A stretch of 64,000 nucleotides of DNA. Source: JAFGJQ01 sp964495075 (GTDB lineage: Bacteria > Planctomycetota > Phycisphaerae > UBA1845). The stretch covers positions 50,144 through 114,143 of the forward strand of contig CAZBUJ010000009.1 of NCBI GenBank assembly GCA_964495075.1, read 5' to 3'. The translations under genes were made by a program, and so were the position numbers. Positions 43,114-52,085 of the stretch are shown here, one piece after another. How positions within the stretch are numbered: position 1 is the stretch's first letter; each line of letters opens with the position of its first letter. Below the pieces are notes generated by a model. It did not search any database. It had not been told where the DNA came from and saw nothing but the letters and a program-made list of their open reading frames with translations.

Positions 43114-43114
43114 G

Positions 43115-46100
43115 ATGATGATGATGCGCATACCGCATCCGCCCTGCGATGTCCGTGCGTTTCGGGGCCTCGTAGCGGTCGCCATGATCGCCGCCGTGGG
43201 GGCGACCGCCGCCTGCCAGGTACCGCGGCCCGCGCCGGTCGAACCGCCGGCACAAGCCGCGGAAGAACCGTCGGGCCTGGACGCCCGCGCCACCCTCACC
43301 CTCGACGAAATCCAGCCGCCCCCCCCGATGCCGTGGGGCGGCACCACTACCCAGCCCGCCGTCCCGCGGGCAACCGACGACCTGCTGGACCGCGCGCGCG
43401 AACTCGAGTACGAGAGCCGGTACACGGAAGCGGCCATCGAACTGGAGAAAGGACTCGCCGACGCCCCGTCGTCCATCCTGATTCGAAGCACCCTCGCCCG
43501 CTTGTACGCCCTCTCCGGCACGGAGGATCGGGCCCGGGCCTACGCCCGCCTCGCCGTCGAAGCGCGCCCCGACGACGGCATCGCCCACTACGTGCTGGCC
43601 ATGCTGGCCGTCGCCGGCGGAAAACCGGAGGAGGCGATCCGGGAATTCCGCATCGCCCTGCTGTGCCCCGACGTCGCCGGTCAACCCGCACGGGCCGCCC
43701 TGGCACACTACCGATTGGCCTTACTGCTGGAAGGGGAAGGCTACTTCGCCGCCGCCCTGGCCGAACAACGGGCCTATGAATCGCGCCTGGCGGACGTGAC
43801 GGAAGACCCGCCCGGCGATCCGGAACTGGCCAAGATCGTCCAGGTCAACGGGCGGACGGCGGCCGAGCCGATCGCCCGCTTGTGCGAACGGCTGGGACGC
43901 GATGACGAAGCGGCCGATGCTCTCGCCCGCATGCTCGACCGCGAACGGCCCGATGAGCCCGCCGTCCGCGCGCGGTACGCGCGGATACTGGCCCGGTCGG
44001 GACGATTCGACGCCGCCCTGGCGCAGGCGCGGGCCATCCAAGGCGACACTCGCCTTCGCGTCGCCCTGCTCAGCGAAATCCATGCCGGGGCCGGACAACC
44101 CCGCCAGGCCATTCAGGACTTCGAGCAACTCCGCCGCGACGACCCGGATGACCCGGTGCTCGCCGACGCCCTTGCCGACGCGTATGCCGAGGCCGGACGG
44201 TGGACCGAAGCCGTACTCGTGCTCCGCACCTTTGCCGAGACACACCCTGATTCGCCGGATGCCGCCTGGCTGCTTTACGAGTTCCTCGTGCGGCAGGCCA
44301 AGTGGTGTGCGGCGGTCGACGCGGCGGCCGAACAACTCGCACGACGACTGGACTCGTTCCCATCGGCCCGCGCACGGATGACCGAACTCGCTTCGCACCC
44401 CGGTGCGGTCGCCGCGGTACTCGAAGCGGACCGGGTCCCGGGGAGCGAAGTCTCCGCGGCCCGCGAGTACCTGGTCGGCTGCATCGCGGCCGACGCCAGC
44501 GACAGGGACACGGCCTGGAGCCGACTGGAACGAAGCCTCAAGCATGCGCCGGGCTTCGCAGGGCCGCGAATCGAGCTCGGTCGCATCCTGCTGAAGGAGT
44601 ACCGGTGGGACGATGCCATCCAGTTTGCCCAGACTTCGGGCGAGCCGCATCCCCAACTCGAACGGATCCTCGGCGACGCCTGCGCCGGGCTCGACGACTT
44701 CGAGCAGGCGGTCGAACACTACACCCGCGCCATCCGGGAGAACCGATCGGACGTCGCCACGATGCGCACGCTGGCCGCCCTCTTCGAGCGAAACGACGAG
44801 CCGCTCCAGGCCCGGCGGGAATACGAGCTGTTGCTCCGCGAGAACCCGTGGGACGCGGAGGCCCGGGCCGCGCTGGCCACGCTCTACCTGCAAGCCGGGG
44901 AACGGGCGGCGGCCGTGGAGCAGGCGAACACGCTCCGTCGCATGGCGGCTCCCGCTCAGACACTCGCCCGCGTCGAAGCCCGTCTCGCCTTCCAACCGCA
45001 GCAACCGGACCACGAGCGGTTCCGCCAGATGCTGCTCGACGCCGTCGGAGACGACCCGATGGAGCCCGAAACGGCGTACCTGCTGGCGTCGAGCTTCATC
45101 GCTGAACGCGACTTCGACGCCGCCGAGCCCTACGTGCAACGCGGACTGGCCGGCGACCCCGATCACCAGGACCTGCTCGAACTCGATACCTGGATCCTTC
45201 GCCACCGCCTGGAATTCGCCGAGGCCGAAAGGCGACTGCGCCGGCTCGTGGAACGCTGGCCCAACCGCACGCTCTGGCTCAACCACCTGCTGCACACGCT
45301 TCTCGTGCAGCAGAAACACGAGGACGTCATCACGCTGGCCCAGTCCATGCTGACCCACAACTCGCTGGACCGGGAGGACCGCCAACGGTGCCGCGTGGAA
45401 CTGGTCGACGCGCTGCGGGCGATGGGTCGGGCGGACGAGGCCGTCGAACTTGCCTTGCGCTGGTGCGTCGACGAGCCCGACAACAGCGCTCTCCGCGCAC
45501 TGCTGATCACGACCATGCTGCGCGAGGGTCGGCGTGACGCCGCCCTGACCACGGCGCGTCGGTGGTACGACGAATCCGACGGGCAGACGGAGCGCGAGGT
45601 GCTCCTCGAAGTGCTCACCGAGAGCAAGCAGTACGACCGGGCCGCCCAGTACCTGCTCGGCTGGCTGCAGAAAGACCCGTTGAACGACGATCTTCTCGCC
45701 GACCTGATCTTCACCCTGATCGCCGCCGAGCGCTTCGACGACGCGCTCGAGCTGGCGGAGGCCAACTACGATCGCCCGGGCAGCCGCATCACGTACGAGC
45801 TCGCGGCCCTCCAGGCCTACAACGCGGCCGGCCGCCACGACGATGCGATCCGTCTGCTCCGGCAGTGGATCTACCGGAGCGAGCGCGGCCTGAGCACCGA
45901 GTTCCCCCTGGATCTGCCGCAAGCGCGGCGGTTCCTGGTGGTCGCCCTGATGGCTCAGGACCGCATCAACGACGCCCGCAAGAACCTGAACCGGTGGCTC
46001 GACCAGGAACGCAACCCGCTCAACAAGGTGTCGTACCTCACCCTGCTGTCGGAGTGCGATCGCCGGGCCGGACGCCTCGAACAGTCCTTCGAGTCGCTGG

Positions 46101-46573
46101 AACTGGCCCACAGCCTCAATCCGCTTGACGTGAACACCTGCAACGGCCTCGGCTACACGTGGGCGGATGCGGGACGGCGATTGGAGGAGGCGGAGGCGAT
46201 GATCCGGTACGCGGTGGCGAACGAGCCGCGCAACGCCGCCTTTCTCGACAGCCTCGGCTGGGTTCTGTACAAAAAAGGGGATCACACGGGGGCCGTGTAC
46301 TGGCTGGAACTGGCCCGCGGCGCCGACGCGACCGGTGATGCGGTGATTCTCGATCACCTGGGCGACGCGTACTGGCGATCCGGAAACTCGAAGGCGGCCA
46401 TGGTGGAGTGGCGAGCCGCGGCGGATGCGGCTCGCCGGATGGTCGGCGCGGGAAAAAGCGACGACCCGAGCCATCTCGAGGTCCTGGAGCGAACGCCGAC
46501 GAAGATCGAGGCCGCCTCGAAGGGCGAACAACCCCCGGTCGCGCCGATCGGGTCGGCTGGCGAACAAGAATAA
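43115..46573 (+). CDS. Very large TPR-repeat lipoprotein
   Basis: The 1152-residue protein starts with a signal region (VAVAMIAAVGATAAC), and its ATAAC end looks like a lipobox, so it is probably lipid-anchored. A Pro-rich linker follows. The rest is a long series of 34-residue TPR helical pairs, such as YTEAAIELEKGLADAPSS, AVEHYTRAIRENRSD and FESLELAHSLNPLDV, covering most of the protein. TPR superhelices bind other proteins. Four ATGs in a row (43115-43126) leave the exact start open. It begins one base after the glycosylase-like gene and 12 before yebC. Confidence 0.85.
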   Translation: MMMMRIPHPPCDVRAFRGLVAVAMIAAVGATAACQVPRPAPVEPPAQAAEEPSGLDARATLTLDEIQPPPPMPWGGTTTQPAVPRATDDLLDRARELEYESRYTEAAIELEKGLADAPSSILIRSTLARLYALSGTEDRARAYARLAVEARPDDGIAHYVLAMLAVAGGKPEEAIREFRIALLCPDVAGQPARAALAHYRLALLLEGEGYFAAALAEQRAYESRLADVTEDPPGDPELAKIVQVNGRTAAEPIARLCERLGRDDEAADALARMLDRERPDEPAVRARYARILARSGRFDAALAQARAIQGDTRLRVALLSEIHAGAGQPRQAIQDFEQLRRDDPDDPVLADALADAYAEAGRWTEAVLVLRTFAETHPDSPDAAWLLYEFLVRQAKWCAAVDAAAEQLARRLDSFPSARARMTELASHPGAVAAVLEADRVPGSEVSAAREYLVGCIAADASDRDTAWSRLERSLKHAPGFAGPRIELGRILLKEYRWDDAIQFAQTSGEPHPQLERILGDACAGLDDFEQAVEHYTRAIRENRSDVATMRTLAALFERNDEPLQARREYELLLRENPWDAEARAALATLYLQAGERAAAVEQANTLRRMAAPAQTLARVEARLAFQPQQPDHERFRQMLLDAVGDDPMEPETAYLLASSFIAERDFDAAEPYVQRGLAGDPDHQDLLELDTWILRHRLEFAEAERRLRRLVERWPNRTLWLNHLLHTLLVQQKHEDVITLAQSMLTHNSLDREDRQRCRVELVDALRAMGRADEAVELALRWCVDEPDNSALRALLITTMLREGRRDAALTTARRWYDESDGQTEREVLLEVLTESKQYDRAAQYLLGWLQKDPLNDDLLADLIFTLIAAERFDDALELAEANYDRPGSRITYELAALQAYNAAGRHDDAIRLLRQWIYRSERGLSTEFPLDLPQARRFLVVALMAQDRINDARKNLNRWLDQERNPLNKVSYLTLLSECDRRAGRLEQSFESLELAHSLNPLDVNTCNGLGYTWADAGRRLEEAEAMIRYAVANEPRNAAFLDSLGWVLYKKGDHTGAVYWLELARGADATGDAVILDHLGDAYWRSGNSKAAMVEWRAAADAARRMVGAGKSDDPSHLEVLERTPTKIEAASKGEQPPVAPIGSAGEQE

Positions 46574-46585
46574 GGAGGCACGGAT

Positions 46586-47338
46586 ATGTCCGGGCATTCC
46601 AAGTGGTCGACTATCAAGCATAAAAAGGCCGCCCTGGACGCCAAGCGCGGCAAGGCCTGGGGCAAAATAGCCCGCAACATCACGCTGGCGGCCCGCCAGC
46701 ACGGCGGAGACATGTCGGCCAACCCGTCCCTCCGCCTCGCGGTGGAAAAGGCCAAGGGCGCCAACATGCCCAAGGACACCATCGAGAAAGCGATCAAGAA
46801 GGGGACGGGCGAGCTGGAAGGGGAATCGTACGAGGAGGTCGTCTACGAAGGGTACGGACCCGGCGGTGTGGCCGTCCTGTGCCAGGTCGTGACCGACAAC
46901 CGCCATCGGACGGCACCGGAGATCAAGAAGATCCTCGAACGAGGCGGCGGCAACCTGGGTGCCCCCAACTGCGTGGCCTGGATGTTCCAGAAGAAGGGCG
47001 TGTTCGCCGTCAGTACGGAAGTCGCCGACGAGGAAAAGGTCATGGAGGTGGCGTTGGAGAACGGCGCCGAGGACGTAACCTCCTCCGACATGGTGCACGA
47101 GATCACATGTGACCCCGAGGCGTACCACGATCTGGCGGCCGCATTCGAGAGGGCCGGGATCGCCGTGCAGAGTTCGGATGTCACCATGGTGGCCTCCAGC
47201 CAGGTGACGCTCGATCTGGACAAGGCACGCAAGGTGCTCAAGCTCATGGAGGCGCTGGAGGACCACGACGACGTCGACAGCGTCTCCTCCAACTTCGATA
47301 TCCCGGATGACGTGATGGCCCGACTGGCCGGCGGGTGA
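46586..47338 (+). CDS. yebC: YebC/PmpR family transcription/translation regulator
   Basis: YebC-family proteins are about 250-residue, three-domain proteins that act as DNA-binding regulators or help translation of proline stretches. This 250-residue member has MSGHSKWSTIKHKKAALDAK at the N-terminus, YEGYGPGGVAVL, TDNRHRTAPEIKKI and the domain II GGNLGAPNCVAWMF signature, all strongly conserved. AAGGAGG lies just ahead of the ATG. It ends the nusA operon. A short hairpin follows at 47341. Confidence 0.95.
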   Translation: MSGHSKWSTIKHKKAALDAKRGKAWGKIARNITLAARQHGGDMSANPSLRLAVEKAKGANMPKDTIEKAIKKGTGELEGESYEEVVYEGYGPGGVAVLCQVVTDNRHRTAPEIKKILERGGGNLGAPNCVAWMFQKKGVFAVSTEVADEEKVMEVALENGAEDVTSSDMVHEITCDPEAYHDLAAAFERAGIAVQSSDVTMVASSQVTLDLDKARKVLKLMEALEDHDDVDSVSSNFDIPDDVMARLAGG

Positions 47339-47340
47339 CG

Positions 47341-47363
47341 CGGCGACCGATCAGGCGTCGCCG
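47341..47363. terminator. Hairpin between convergent yebC and small phage-like genes
   Basis: CGGCGAC (47341-47347) pairs with GTCGCCG (47357-47363) across nine bases. It overlaps the last codons of the minus-strand gene. There is no T-run, so a terminator role is only possible. Confidence 0.3.
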
Positions 47364-47812
47364 TCCGTCTCCGGATCCAACCCGTACAGATGCGCCACCA
47401 CGCGGCGCAATTCGTCCGGCAACGCGGCCGGCGATGCGCCGCGGCTGTCCGCGTGCCCGGGCGATCCCGGCAGGCCGCTCGTCTTCCGCGCCGCCAGCGC
47501 CGCCTGCGTCTCCGCCCGCCGTTGCTCTGCGATGATCTTCGACAGCGCGGTCAGATCCTTCAACGGCAACTCCTCACCGCCGTCCATTAACAGCGTGAAC
47601 ACACGTCCCAGCAGCGCGAGATAAGCGCCGCGCCCCCACGCGTCGGGGTCGCGGAAGGCCAGGTCGCTGGCCAGGCTCGACACGGATCGACCGGCCCGGG
47701 CAAGACGTTCCCGGAACGCGGTGGTCTCCGGCCCGTCGGGCGGTGGACAGTCGGCCGGTGCGGGCCCGGTCGGCGCCGGGGATTCGGGGTGCGACGCGGG
47801 TCGAGCGTTCAT
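47351..47812 (-). CDS. Small protein, perhaps related to Mu-like gp27 (DUF3486)
   Basis: This 153-residue protein has a Pro/Ala-rich N-terminus and a helical centre (YLALLGRVFTLLMDGG, DLTALSKIIAEQRRAE), followed by a flexible Ser/Gly/Pro segment and a C-terminal helix. I do not recognise it firmly. Helical content and position after a winged-helix gene and a membrane coiled-coil gene are reminiscent of the DUF3486 small-terminase-like protein of Mu-type phages. The ATG at 47812 overlaps the upstream stop by four bases. The long frame above it is a shadow. It is the last gene of the five-gene set. Confidence 0.6.
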   Translation of the reverse strand: MNARPASHPESPAPTGPAPADCPPPDGPETTAFRERLARAGRSVSSLASDLAFRDPDAWGRGAYLALLGRVFTLLMDGGEELPLKDLTALSKIIAEQRRAETQAALAARKTSGLPGSPGHADSRGASPAALPDELRRVVAHLYGLDPETDGDA

Positions 47813-48126
47813 TGCTCGAGAGCCGGATCCCGGATGCAGCGATCCGCTAGCTCCACACCGCTCGGTGTCAGGCGGAACCAGCGGTGCTTCCACGGAGTCA
47901 GGCGTTCGTCGGCCTCCGTGTCGCTCACGGCTCGCCGGATGTATTCCTTCTCTGTCAGGTACGCCAGGTCGCGTTTGAGATCCTCCCACTCGAGGGTGGG
48001 GAACAGGCACATCAGCGTGCGCAGCAACGACTCCGCCTGAAACGCGGCCGGATAGATCATCTTCAATGCCACCAGGATCTCGTTTCGTACCCGTTTGATC
48101 TGCCACGTGCCACGACCGTTCGCCAT
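47809..48126 (-). CDS. Winged-helix-like small protein, Mu gp26-like
   Basis: The 105-residue protein looks like a winged helix: TWQIKRVRNEILVALKMIYP, LEWEDLKRDLAYLTEKEYI and a beta wing HRWFRLTPSGVELADRCI. Such proteins occur between gp25 and gp27 in Mu-like phages and also as stand-alone regulators. AAGGGG precedes the ATG at 48126; the frame extends to 48168 without a ribosome site. It overlaps the downstream gene by four bases. Its gap from the gene upstream contains a degenerate GAATGGCGG repeat. Confidence 0.65.
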   Translation of the reverse strand: MANGRGTWQIKRVRNEILVALKMIYPAAFQAESLLRTLMCLFPTLEWEDLKRDLAYLTEKEYIRRAVSDTEADERLTPWKHRWFRLTPSGVELADRCIRDPALEQ

Positions 48127-48216
48127 ACCAAACCCCTTCCGGCAAACCCGCTCGTCGCTTTCCGTCATTCGCCACCCGCCATTCGTACATCGCCCTCCGC
48201 CCCAATTCGCGCTTCG

Positions 48217-48543
48217 CTATTCGCTGGTCCGCCCCCGGCTCTCCAGGCGGGCGAGGGTCTGCGACATGCGATCGATGTGCTGACGGGCGACCATCGATTC
48301 CCGCAGCCATTCCTCTTTCGTCGCGTAATCCCGTTCGAACTGTCGCACCGCGGAACGGAGGGACTCCAGGCTCGATGCCAGCGTGTCGAACCGCCGCGTG
48401 GTCTCGAGGCGGCTGGCCTGCTGCGCGTCGCGGATGGTTCGCAAGTGGATGGCCACGATGGTGACGTGGACCGCCACCAACGGAGCCAGCACGGCCAGCA
48501 CCGGGGCCACGTCGTTCCACCAGTTCGAGATTCCGAGCACCAC
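48217..48543 (-). CDS. Membrane-anchored coiled-coil protein, Mu gp25/DUF2730-like
   Basis: This 108-residue protein has one N-terminal membrane helix (VLAVLAPLVAVHVTIVAIHL, about residues 15-34) followed by a long coiled coil (RRFDTLASSLESLRSAVRQF, then KEEWLRESMVAR). That layout is the one of DUF2730 proteins in Mu-like phages. The start is GTG 48543, preceded by AGGAG; frames further upstream have no ribosome site. It sits between the 85-residue protein and the winged-helix gene. Confidence 0.65.
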   Translation of the reverse strand: MVLGISNWWNDVAPVLAVLAPLVAVHVTIVAIHLRTIRDAQQASRLETTRRFDTLASSLESLRSAVRQFERDYATKEEWLRESMVARQHIDRMSQTLARLESRGRTSE

Positions 48544-48565
48544 TTGGCTCCTGTTCCCGCCCGAT

Positions 48566-48823
48566 TCACCGCGTGGAGAGACAATCGACGGCCACCGTGA
48601 GCAAGCAGAGCAACCGATGGGCCGTGTCCGCACGGACGATGCCGTCCGCCAGGTCGCGGCGAAACCGCACGACGTCGGGGTGAAATCGCAGGGATCGGGC
48701 ATTCGTCGCGCGGGGCGGCGCGCCGAGAACGGCGTCGATGGCGTCTCGGGCCCCGACATCGTCCGCCAGCAGGACGGACAGCCGCTCAATCAACTCGTCC
48801 AGGCTCTGCGTGGGTTGAGGCAT
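48566..48823 (-). CDS. Small unrecognised protein
   Basis: The 85-residue protein is mostly helical: SLDELIERLSVLLADDVGA, then FHPDVVRFRRDLADGIV and a hydrophobic LLCLLTVAVDCL. No signal peptide or known motif is visible. CAGGAG precedes the ATG at 48823. It overlaps the upstream gene's 3' end by 38 bases and is followed by the membrane coiled-coil gene after 22 bases, so it is part of the same transcript. In position it corresponds to gp24 of Mu. Confidence 0.6.
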   Translation of the reverse strand: MPQPTQSLDELIERLSVLLADDVGARDAIDAVLGAPPRATNARSLRFHPDVVRFRRDLADGIVRADTAHRLLCLLTVAVDCLSTR

Positions 48824-49352
48824 CACGGTCTCCTGTGGTCGGGCCTTGCGCGGATTGTTGCCGGGCGACAAGGTCACCGAGGTAGCGTCGCGCCTCGTCG
48901 GACAGCGTCGTGCTCTCGACGGCCAGGCGGCGCAGACCGTCGGCGATCTCCCGGAGTACCACGACGTCATCGCTCATCGCGGTGTAGCGAGTCCATTCGA
49001 CGTCCCGGTCGTGGCGCAGGCGGCGGACGGCCTCGCGGAACGCATCCGCGTGCCGGGCCGCCAACCGCGCGTCCTCGTGGTCGCGACGCACGCGTTCGAT
49101 GAACGCGTCGACCACGGCGTCTTCCCGCCGTGCGTCTGCGTCGGACACGTCCCGGTGGTACTCGTCCAGTGCAACCGTCATGCCGGCCGCGATCCGATCG
49201 ATCGCCGTCGCCGCCGACATCTCGACCCGCGCGTCGCCGCCACAGCCGGACACCACCAACGCGATCGAAACGATCAACCGCGTCGCCGTGTCACCCGGTC
49301 CGGGCCGGCGATACTGATGCGACAAGCTCTGCACGGCTTCATCCTCGACCAA
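48786..49352 (-). CDS. Predicted lipoprotein, possibly spanin-like
   Basis: The 188-residue protein has a hydrophobic stretch RLIVSIALVVSGC ending in a lipobox-like VSGC (about residues 25-37), then a long alpha-helical body with heptad-like spacing (YHRDVSDADARREDAVVDAF, LREIADGLRRLAVESTTL). A lipid anchor followed by a coiled coil fits an Rz/Rz1-type spanin or another cell-envelope protein. TTG 49352 is the longest start; GTG 49334 or a TTG next to the hydrophobic core may be the true one. It is the first gene of the set. Confidence 0.5.
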   Translation of the reverse strand: MVEDEAVQSLSHQYRRPGPGDTATRLIVSIALVVSGCGGDARVEMSAATAIDRIAAGMTVALDEYHRDVSDADARREDAVVDAFIERVRRDHEDARLAARHADAFREAVRRLRHDRDVEWTRYTAMSDDVVVLREIADGLRRLAVESTTLSDEARRYLGDLVARQQSAQGPTTGDRDASTHAEPGRVD

Positions 49353-49716
49353 GAGCGACCGGAGTCCGGCCTCGCGCGTTGGGCAACCGTCACCTGCATA
49401 ACCGGAGGCGTGATCAAACGCGTCGGGCGGTCAGATGAACCGGGGAGGAGGAATGGCGAGTGGCAAACAGTGAAAAAGGGCCGCCGAGTCCCCGCGTGGC
49501 GCCACGATCCCGCATCTCAGACATTGGTACCGACGCGGGAGTCCGTCGGGTTACGTGTGGCTTTGGTGGTCGTTGAGGGGCGTCGAACCGGCACAATTTA
49601 TGCACGTCCCGCGTTACCGAGCCGGTCGGTTACGTTATAATGCGGAGTGTGCCTTATCGGCCCGGCGTGCGGGGGAGACCGCTGGCCCGAAATCGAGGCG
49701 ACAGGACGCACATGTA
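49353..49716. other. Divergent intergenic region with TATAAT element
   Basis: This region separates the small phage-like genes from the pseudo-receiver gene. GAATGGCGAGTGGCAA at 49451-49466 is a short degenerate repeat seen in other gaps. A TATAAT at 49636-49641 with a weak TTACCG at -35 probably drives the rightward operon. No credible gene is present. Confidence 0.5.
49636..49641 (+). promoter_or_regulatory. TATAAT -10 element of the pseudo-receiver/GGDEF pair
   Basis: A perfect TATAAT lies 75 bases before the GTG at 49717. The best -35 (TTACCG at 49614-49619) matches consensus weakly. Confidence 0.45.
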
Positions 49717-50757
49717 GTGGTGAGCGAGACGGGAACACACTTCGTGCGGGTGTTGTGTGTAGTGCCAACGCCCGATAACTCGACGCACCCGCTCCTGCTG
49801 GCGGCCAACGATCTCGATGCGCGCGTTGAGACGGCGGGCGACGTGTATGTCGCGCTGGCCCGGCTGGGCAGTCCCGGGGCCCCGTGTTTCGACGCCGTGC
49901 TGGTCGACGTGACCGGTGTCGACGCGGCGGAGATGGAGTTTTTCGACCTGGTGTCCCGCTGCCACCAACATGTGCCGGCACTCGTGTTCGGGGATGAGGG
50001 GGCCCAGGGCAAGATCGACCAGGCCTTGCTCCGCGGAGCCCGCGGCACGGCAAGCCCCGAACGGCTGCGCGAGCTGGTGCTCGCCCGGTCGGCGGTGTCC
50101 GCTCCGCCGGCCGTCGATGCGGCTGGCACGCCGCGAACCAGGCGGGACGATCCATGGGAAGACGCTGTCGAGTCCCCGCCACCCACCAGAACCGGGGGGG
50201 CGCCTGGGTCGGTCGAGGCGCCGGTTGATGAACCGCTCGGCGAACCGTCCGAACCCGTTGTGGGCGACATCGACGTCGATTTGGAACGTCGATTGACGAG
50301 CCTTCTGCCGCCGGAACCGGCGGAGAGCGAAGCGGTCGTCGAGCCGCCGAACGAGCCGACGGAAGAGCGCACGGCGCCAACGGCTAAACCGGGCCAGACC
50401 GTGACACCGCCGGCGGGGGCCGTCGCAGGGAACGGCGCCGCGGCGCCGGTCACCGCGGACCGCGAATCGCAGACGGCGTCACCCTCGCCGGCCCGGCCCG
50501 GCGCGAAGAAAGAAGACAAAGGGCGGTCCGGGTCCTCGGCGCGAGTGCCGTGGCAGCACTACGAGAAGCGGCCTCATCGCATGCCGCCACGTTCCGGCGC
50601 GGACATGTCCACGGGACTGCCCACAATCAAACCGGTGGAGCCGAAGTCGGCGGCGGAAGACGATCCACCGTTGCTCACGCCGGAGGAGTTGGACGCACTG
50701 GTTGGAGGACCGCCGACGACGTCGTCGGAGCCGGCCGATCCGGACGCCATGACATGA
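49717..50757 (+). CDS. Pseudo-receiver protein with long disordered linker and FliM-like end motif
   Basis: The 346-residue protein has an N-terminal receiver-like fold (VRVLCVVPTPDN, then DAVLVDVTGVDAAEME with a possible acceptor Asp) that lacks the usual acidic pair and lysine. Then comes a long Pro/Ala/Glu-rich linker (about residues 130-300). Near the C-terminus LLTPEELDALVGG closely resembles the LSQDEIDALL peptide at the N-terminus of FliM, which binds CheY-P. GTG 49717 with AGGA ahead is the start. It overlaps the diguanylate cyclase gene by four bases, so the two products probably interact. Confidence 0.65.
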   Translation: MVSETGTHFVRVLCVVPTPDNSTHPLLLAANDLDARVETAGDVYVALARLGSPGAPCFDAVLVDVTGVDAAEMEFFDLVSRCHQHVPALVFGDEGAQGKIDQALLRGARGTASPERLRELVLARSAVSAPPAVDAAGTPRTRRDDPWEDAVESPPPTRTGGAPGSVEAPVDEPLGEPSEPVVGDIDVDLERRLTSLLPPEPAESEAVVEPPNEPTEERTAPTAKPGQTVTPPAGAVAGNGAAAPVTADRESQTASPSPARPGAKKEDKGRSGSSARVPWQHYEKRPHRMPPRSGADMSTGLPTIKPVEPKSAAEDDPPLLTPEELDALVGGPPTTSSEPADPDAMT

Positions 50758-52085
50758 CGACATCAACGGATCCCAGCCTGATTGCGCGGGACCGCATCCT
50801 CGTGGTGGCGGACGGCGGGCGACTGGTGGAGACGGTCCGTGGCCGCTTCCCGGACTGGGACGTCGCGACCGCAACGAGCTACCTGTCCGGGATCAGTGAC
50901 TTGGCGCGGCACCCGGCCCGCGTGGTGTTGGCCTACGTGAATAGCGGGGTCGGTCGCCTGGATCGGGCCGTGGCGGGTTTGCGCGAGGCGGCCGGCACCA
51001 ACGCCCGTCTGATTCTGTGCTGCCCGCCGGAGTTCGAACCGCGCACGCGCCGCCTGATCGGCGCCGGGGCGGACGACTACGTCGTCTTTCCGGTTACACC
51101 GCGTGAACTTGACTCGGCGATCGGCGTCGTCGTGCAGGCCGAGTGGCCGCGGGCCGAGTTGACACCCGTGCCGGCCGCGTCCATGGAGGAGCTGAGCGAG
51201 TTGGGCGAGTTGTTGTCGCACCTCGACGATGGGCCGTCGGACCTGCTCGGGCGGTTGGCAAACCTGATCCGGACGGCCATGGGATGCAGCACGGTATGCG
51301 TCACCGCGGATAACCTGTCCGTTCCGAGCGGGTTGGACCCGAAGGAGTTGGTTCTGATCGAGCCGATTGAGTCGAACGGCCAGGTGTTGGGCCACGTCGG
51401 TGTCGGGCCGCGGGTCGGTCGGCCGTTCACCAATACCGACACGCTGAAGCTCCGCCACTATGCGACGTTGAGCAGCCATTTGCTCACCGCGGCCTCCAAG
51501 CACCGCCGCAGCCGCGAGCTGGCGATGACGGACGAGGTAACCGGGCTGCCGAACCGGCGTTATCTGCACCGGTTCCTGACGGCGCTCATCGAGCGAGCCC
51601 GTCGTGAGCGGTTTCGCGTGACGATGCTCGTGTTCGACATCGACGATTTCAAGACCTTCAACGACACGTTCGGTCACGACGTGGGTGACGAGGTGCTGCG
51701 GGTGACGGCCGACCTGTTCCGCCGCCACACCCGCGAGCACGACGTGGTGGCGCGGTACGGCGGCGACGAGTTCGGGGTCGTTTTCTGGGACGCCGAGCAG
51801 CCGCGGGTGGCCGGCAGTCAGCACCCGTCCGACGCATTGGCGGTGTTGCGTCGCTGCACCGAGGCGTTACAGGCGCAGGAGTTCCCCATGCTCGGCCCGA
51901 ATGCCCGTGGCGTGCTGACGGTGAGCGGCGGGTTGGCCACCTTCCCCTGGCACGCCGACAACGCGGACGACCTGATCCGTCGCGCGGACGACGCCTTGCT
52001 GGTCGCCAAGCGGGCGGGCAAGGACCGCATCTACCTCATCGGGGAGGCCGACGACTCGGCGTCGGGACCGCGCCCTGCTCTATGA
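50754..52085 (+). CDS. Diguanylate cyclase with pseudo-receiver and GAF-like domains
   Basis: The 443-residue enzyme should make c-di-GMP from two GTP. The C-terminal GGDEF domain has the intact active site RYGGDEFG, the nucleotide-binding LVFDIDDFKTFND, and the inhibitory I-site REHD five residues ahead, so it is predicted active and product-inhibited. The N-terminal receiver-like domain (ILVVADGGRLVETVRGRF) lacks the phospho-acceptor Asp (AYVNSG) and the conserved Lys. A GAF-like domain (about residues 145-265) lies between. ATG 50754 overlaps the preceding stop. Confidence 0.85.
   Translation: MTTSTDPSLIARDRILVVADGGRLVETVRGRFPDWDVATATSYLSGISDLARHPARVVLAYVNSGVGRLDRAVAGLREAAGTNARLILCCPPEFEPRTRRLIGAGADDYVVFPVTPRELDSAIGVVVQAEWPRAELTPVPAASMEELSELGELLSHLDDGPSDLLGRLANLIRTAMGCSTVCVTADNLSVPSGLDPKELVLIEPIESNGQVLGHVGVGPRVGRPFTNTDTLKLRHYATLSSHLLTAASKHRRSRELAMTDEVTGLPNRRYLHRFLTALIERARRERFRVTMLVFDIDDFKTFNDTFGHDVGDEVLRVTADLFRRHTREHDVVARYGGDEFGVVFWDAEQPRVAGSQHPSDALAVLRRCTEALQAQEFPMLGPNARGVLTVSGGLATFPWHADNADDLIRRADDALLVAKRAGKDRIYLIGEADDSASGPRPAL

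Noticed and set aside
43721..47266. Very long minus-strand open frame (1181 codons)
   Set aside because: It lies opposite the TPR lipoprotein and yebC, both with clear families and ribosome sites. High GC creates long antisense frames.
47813..48520. Upstream half of a 389-codon minus-strand frame
   Set aside because: Only its end (47351-47812) has a start linked by a four-base overlap; the upper part is antisense or out of frame with the winged-helix and coiled-coil genes.
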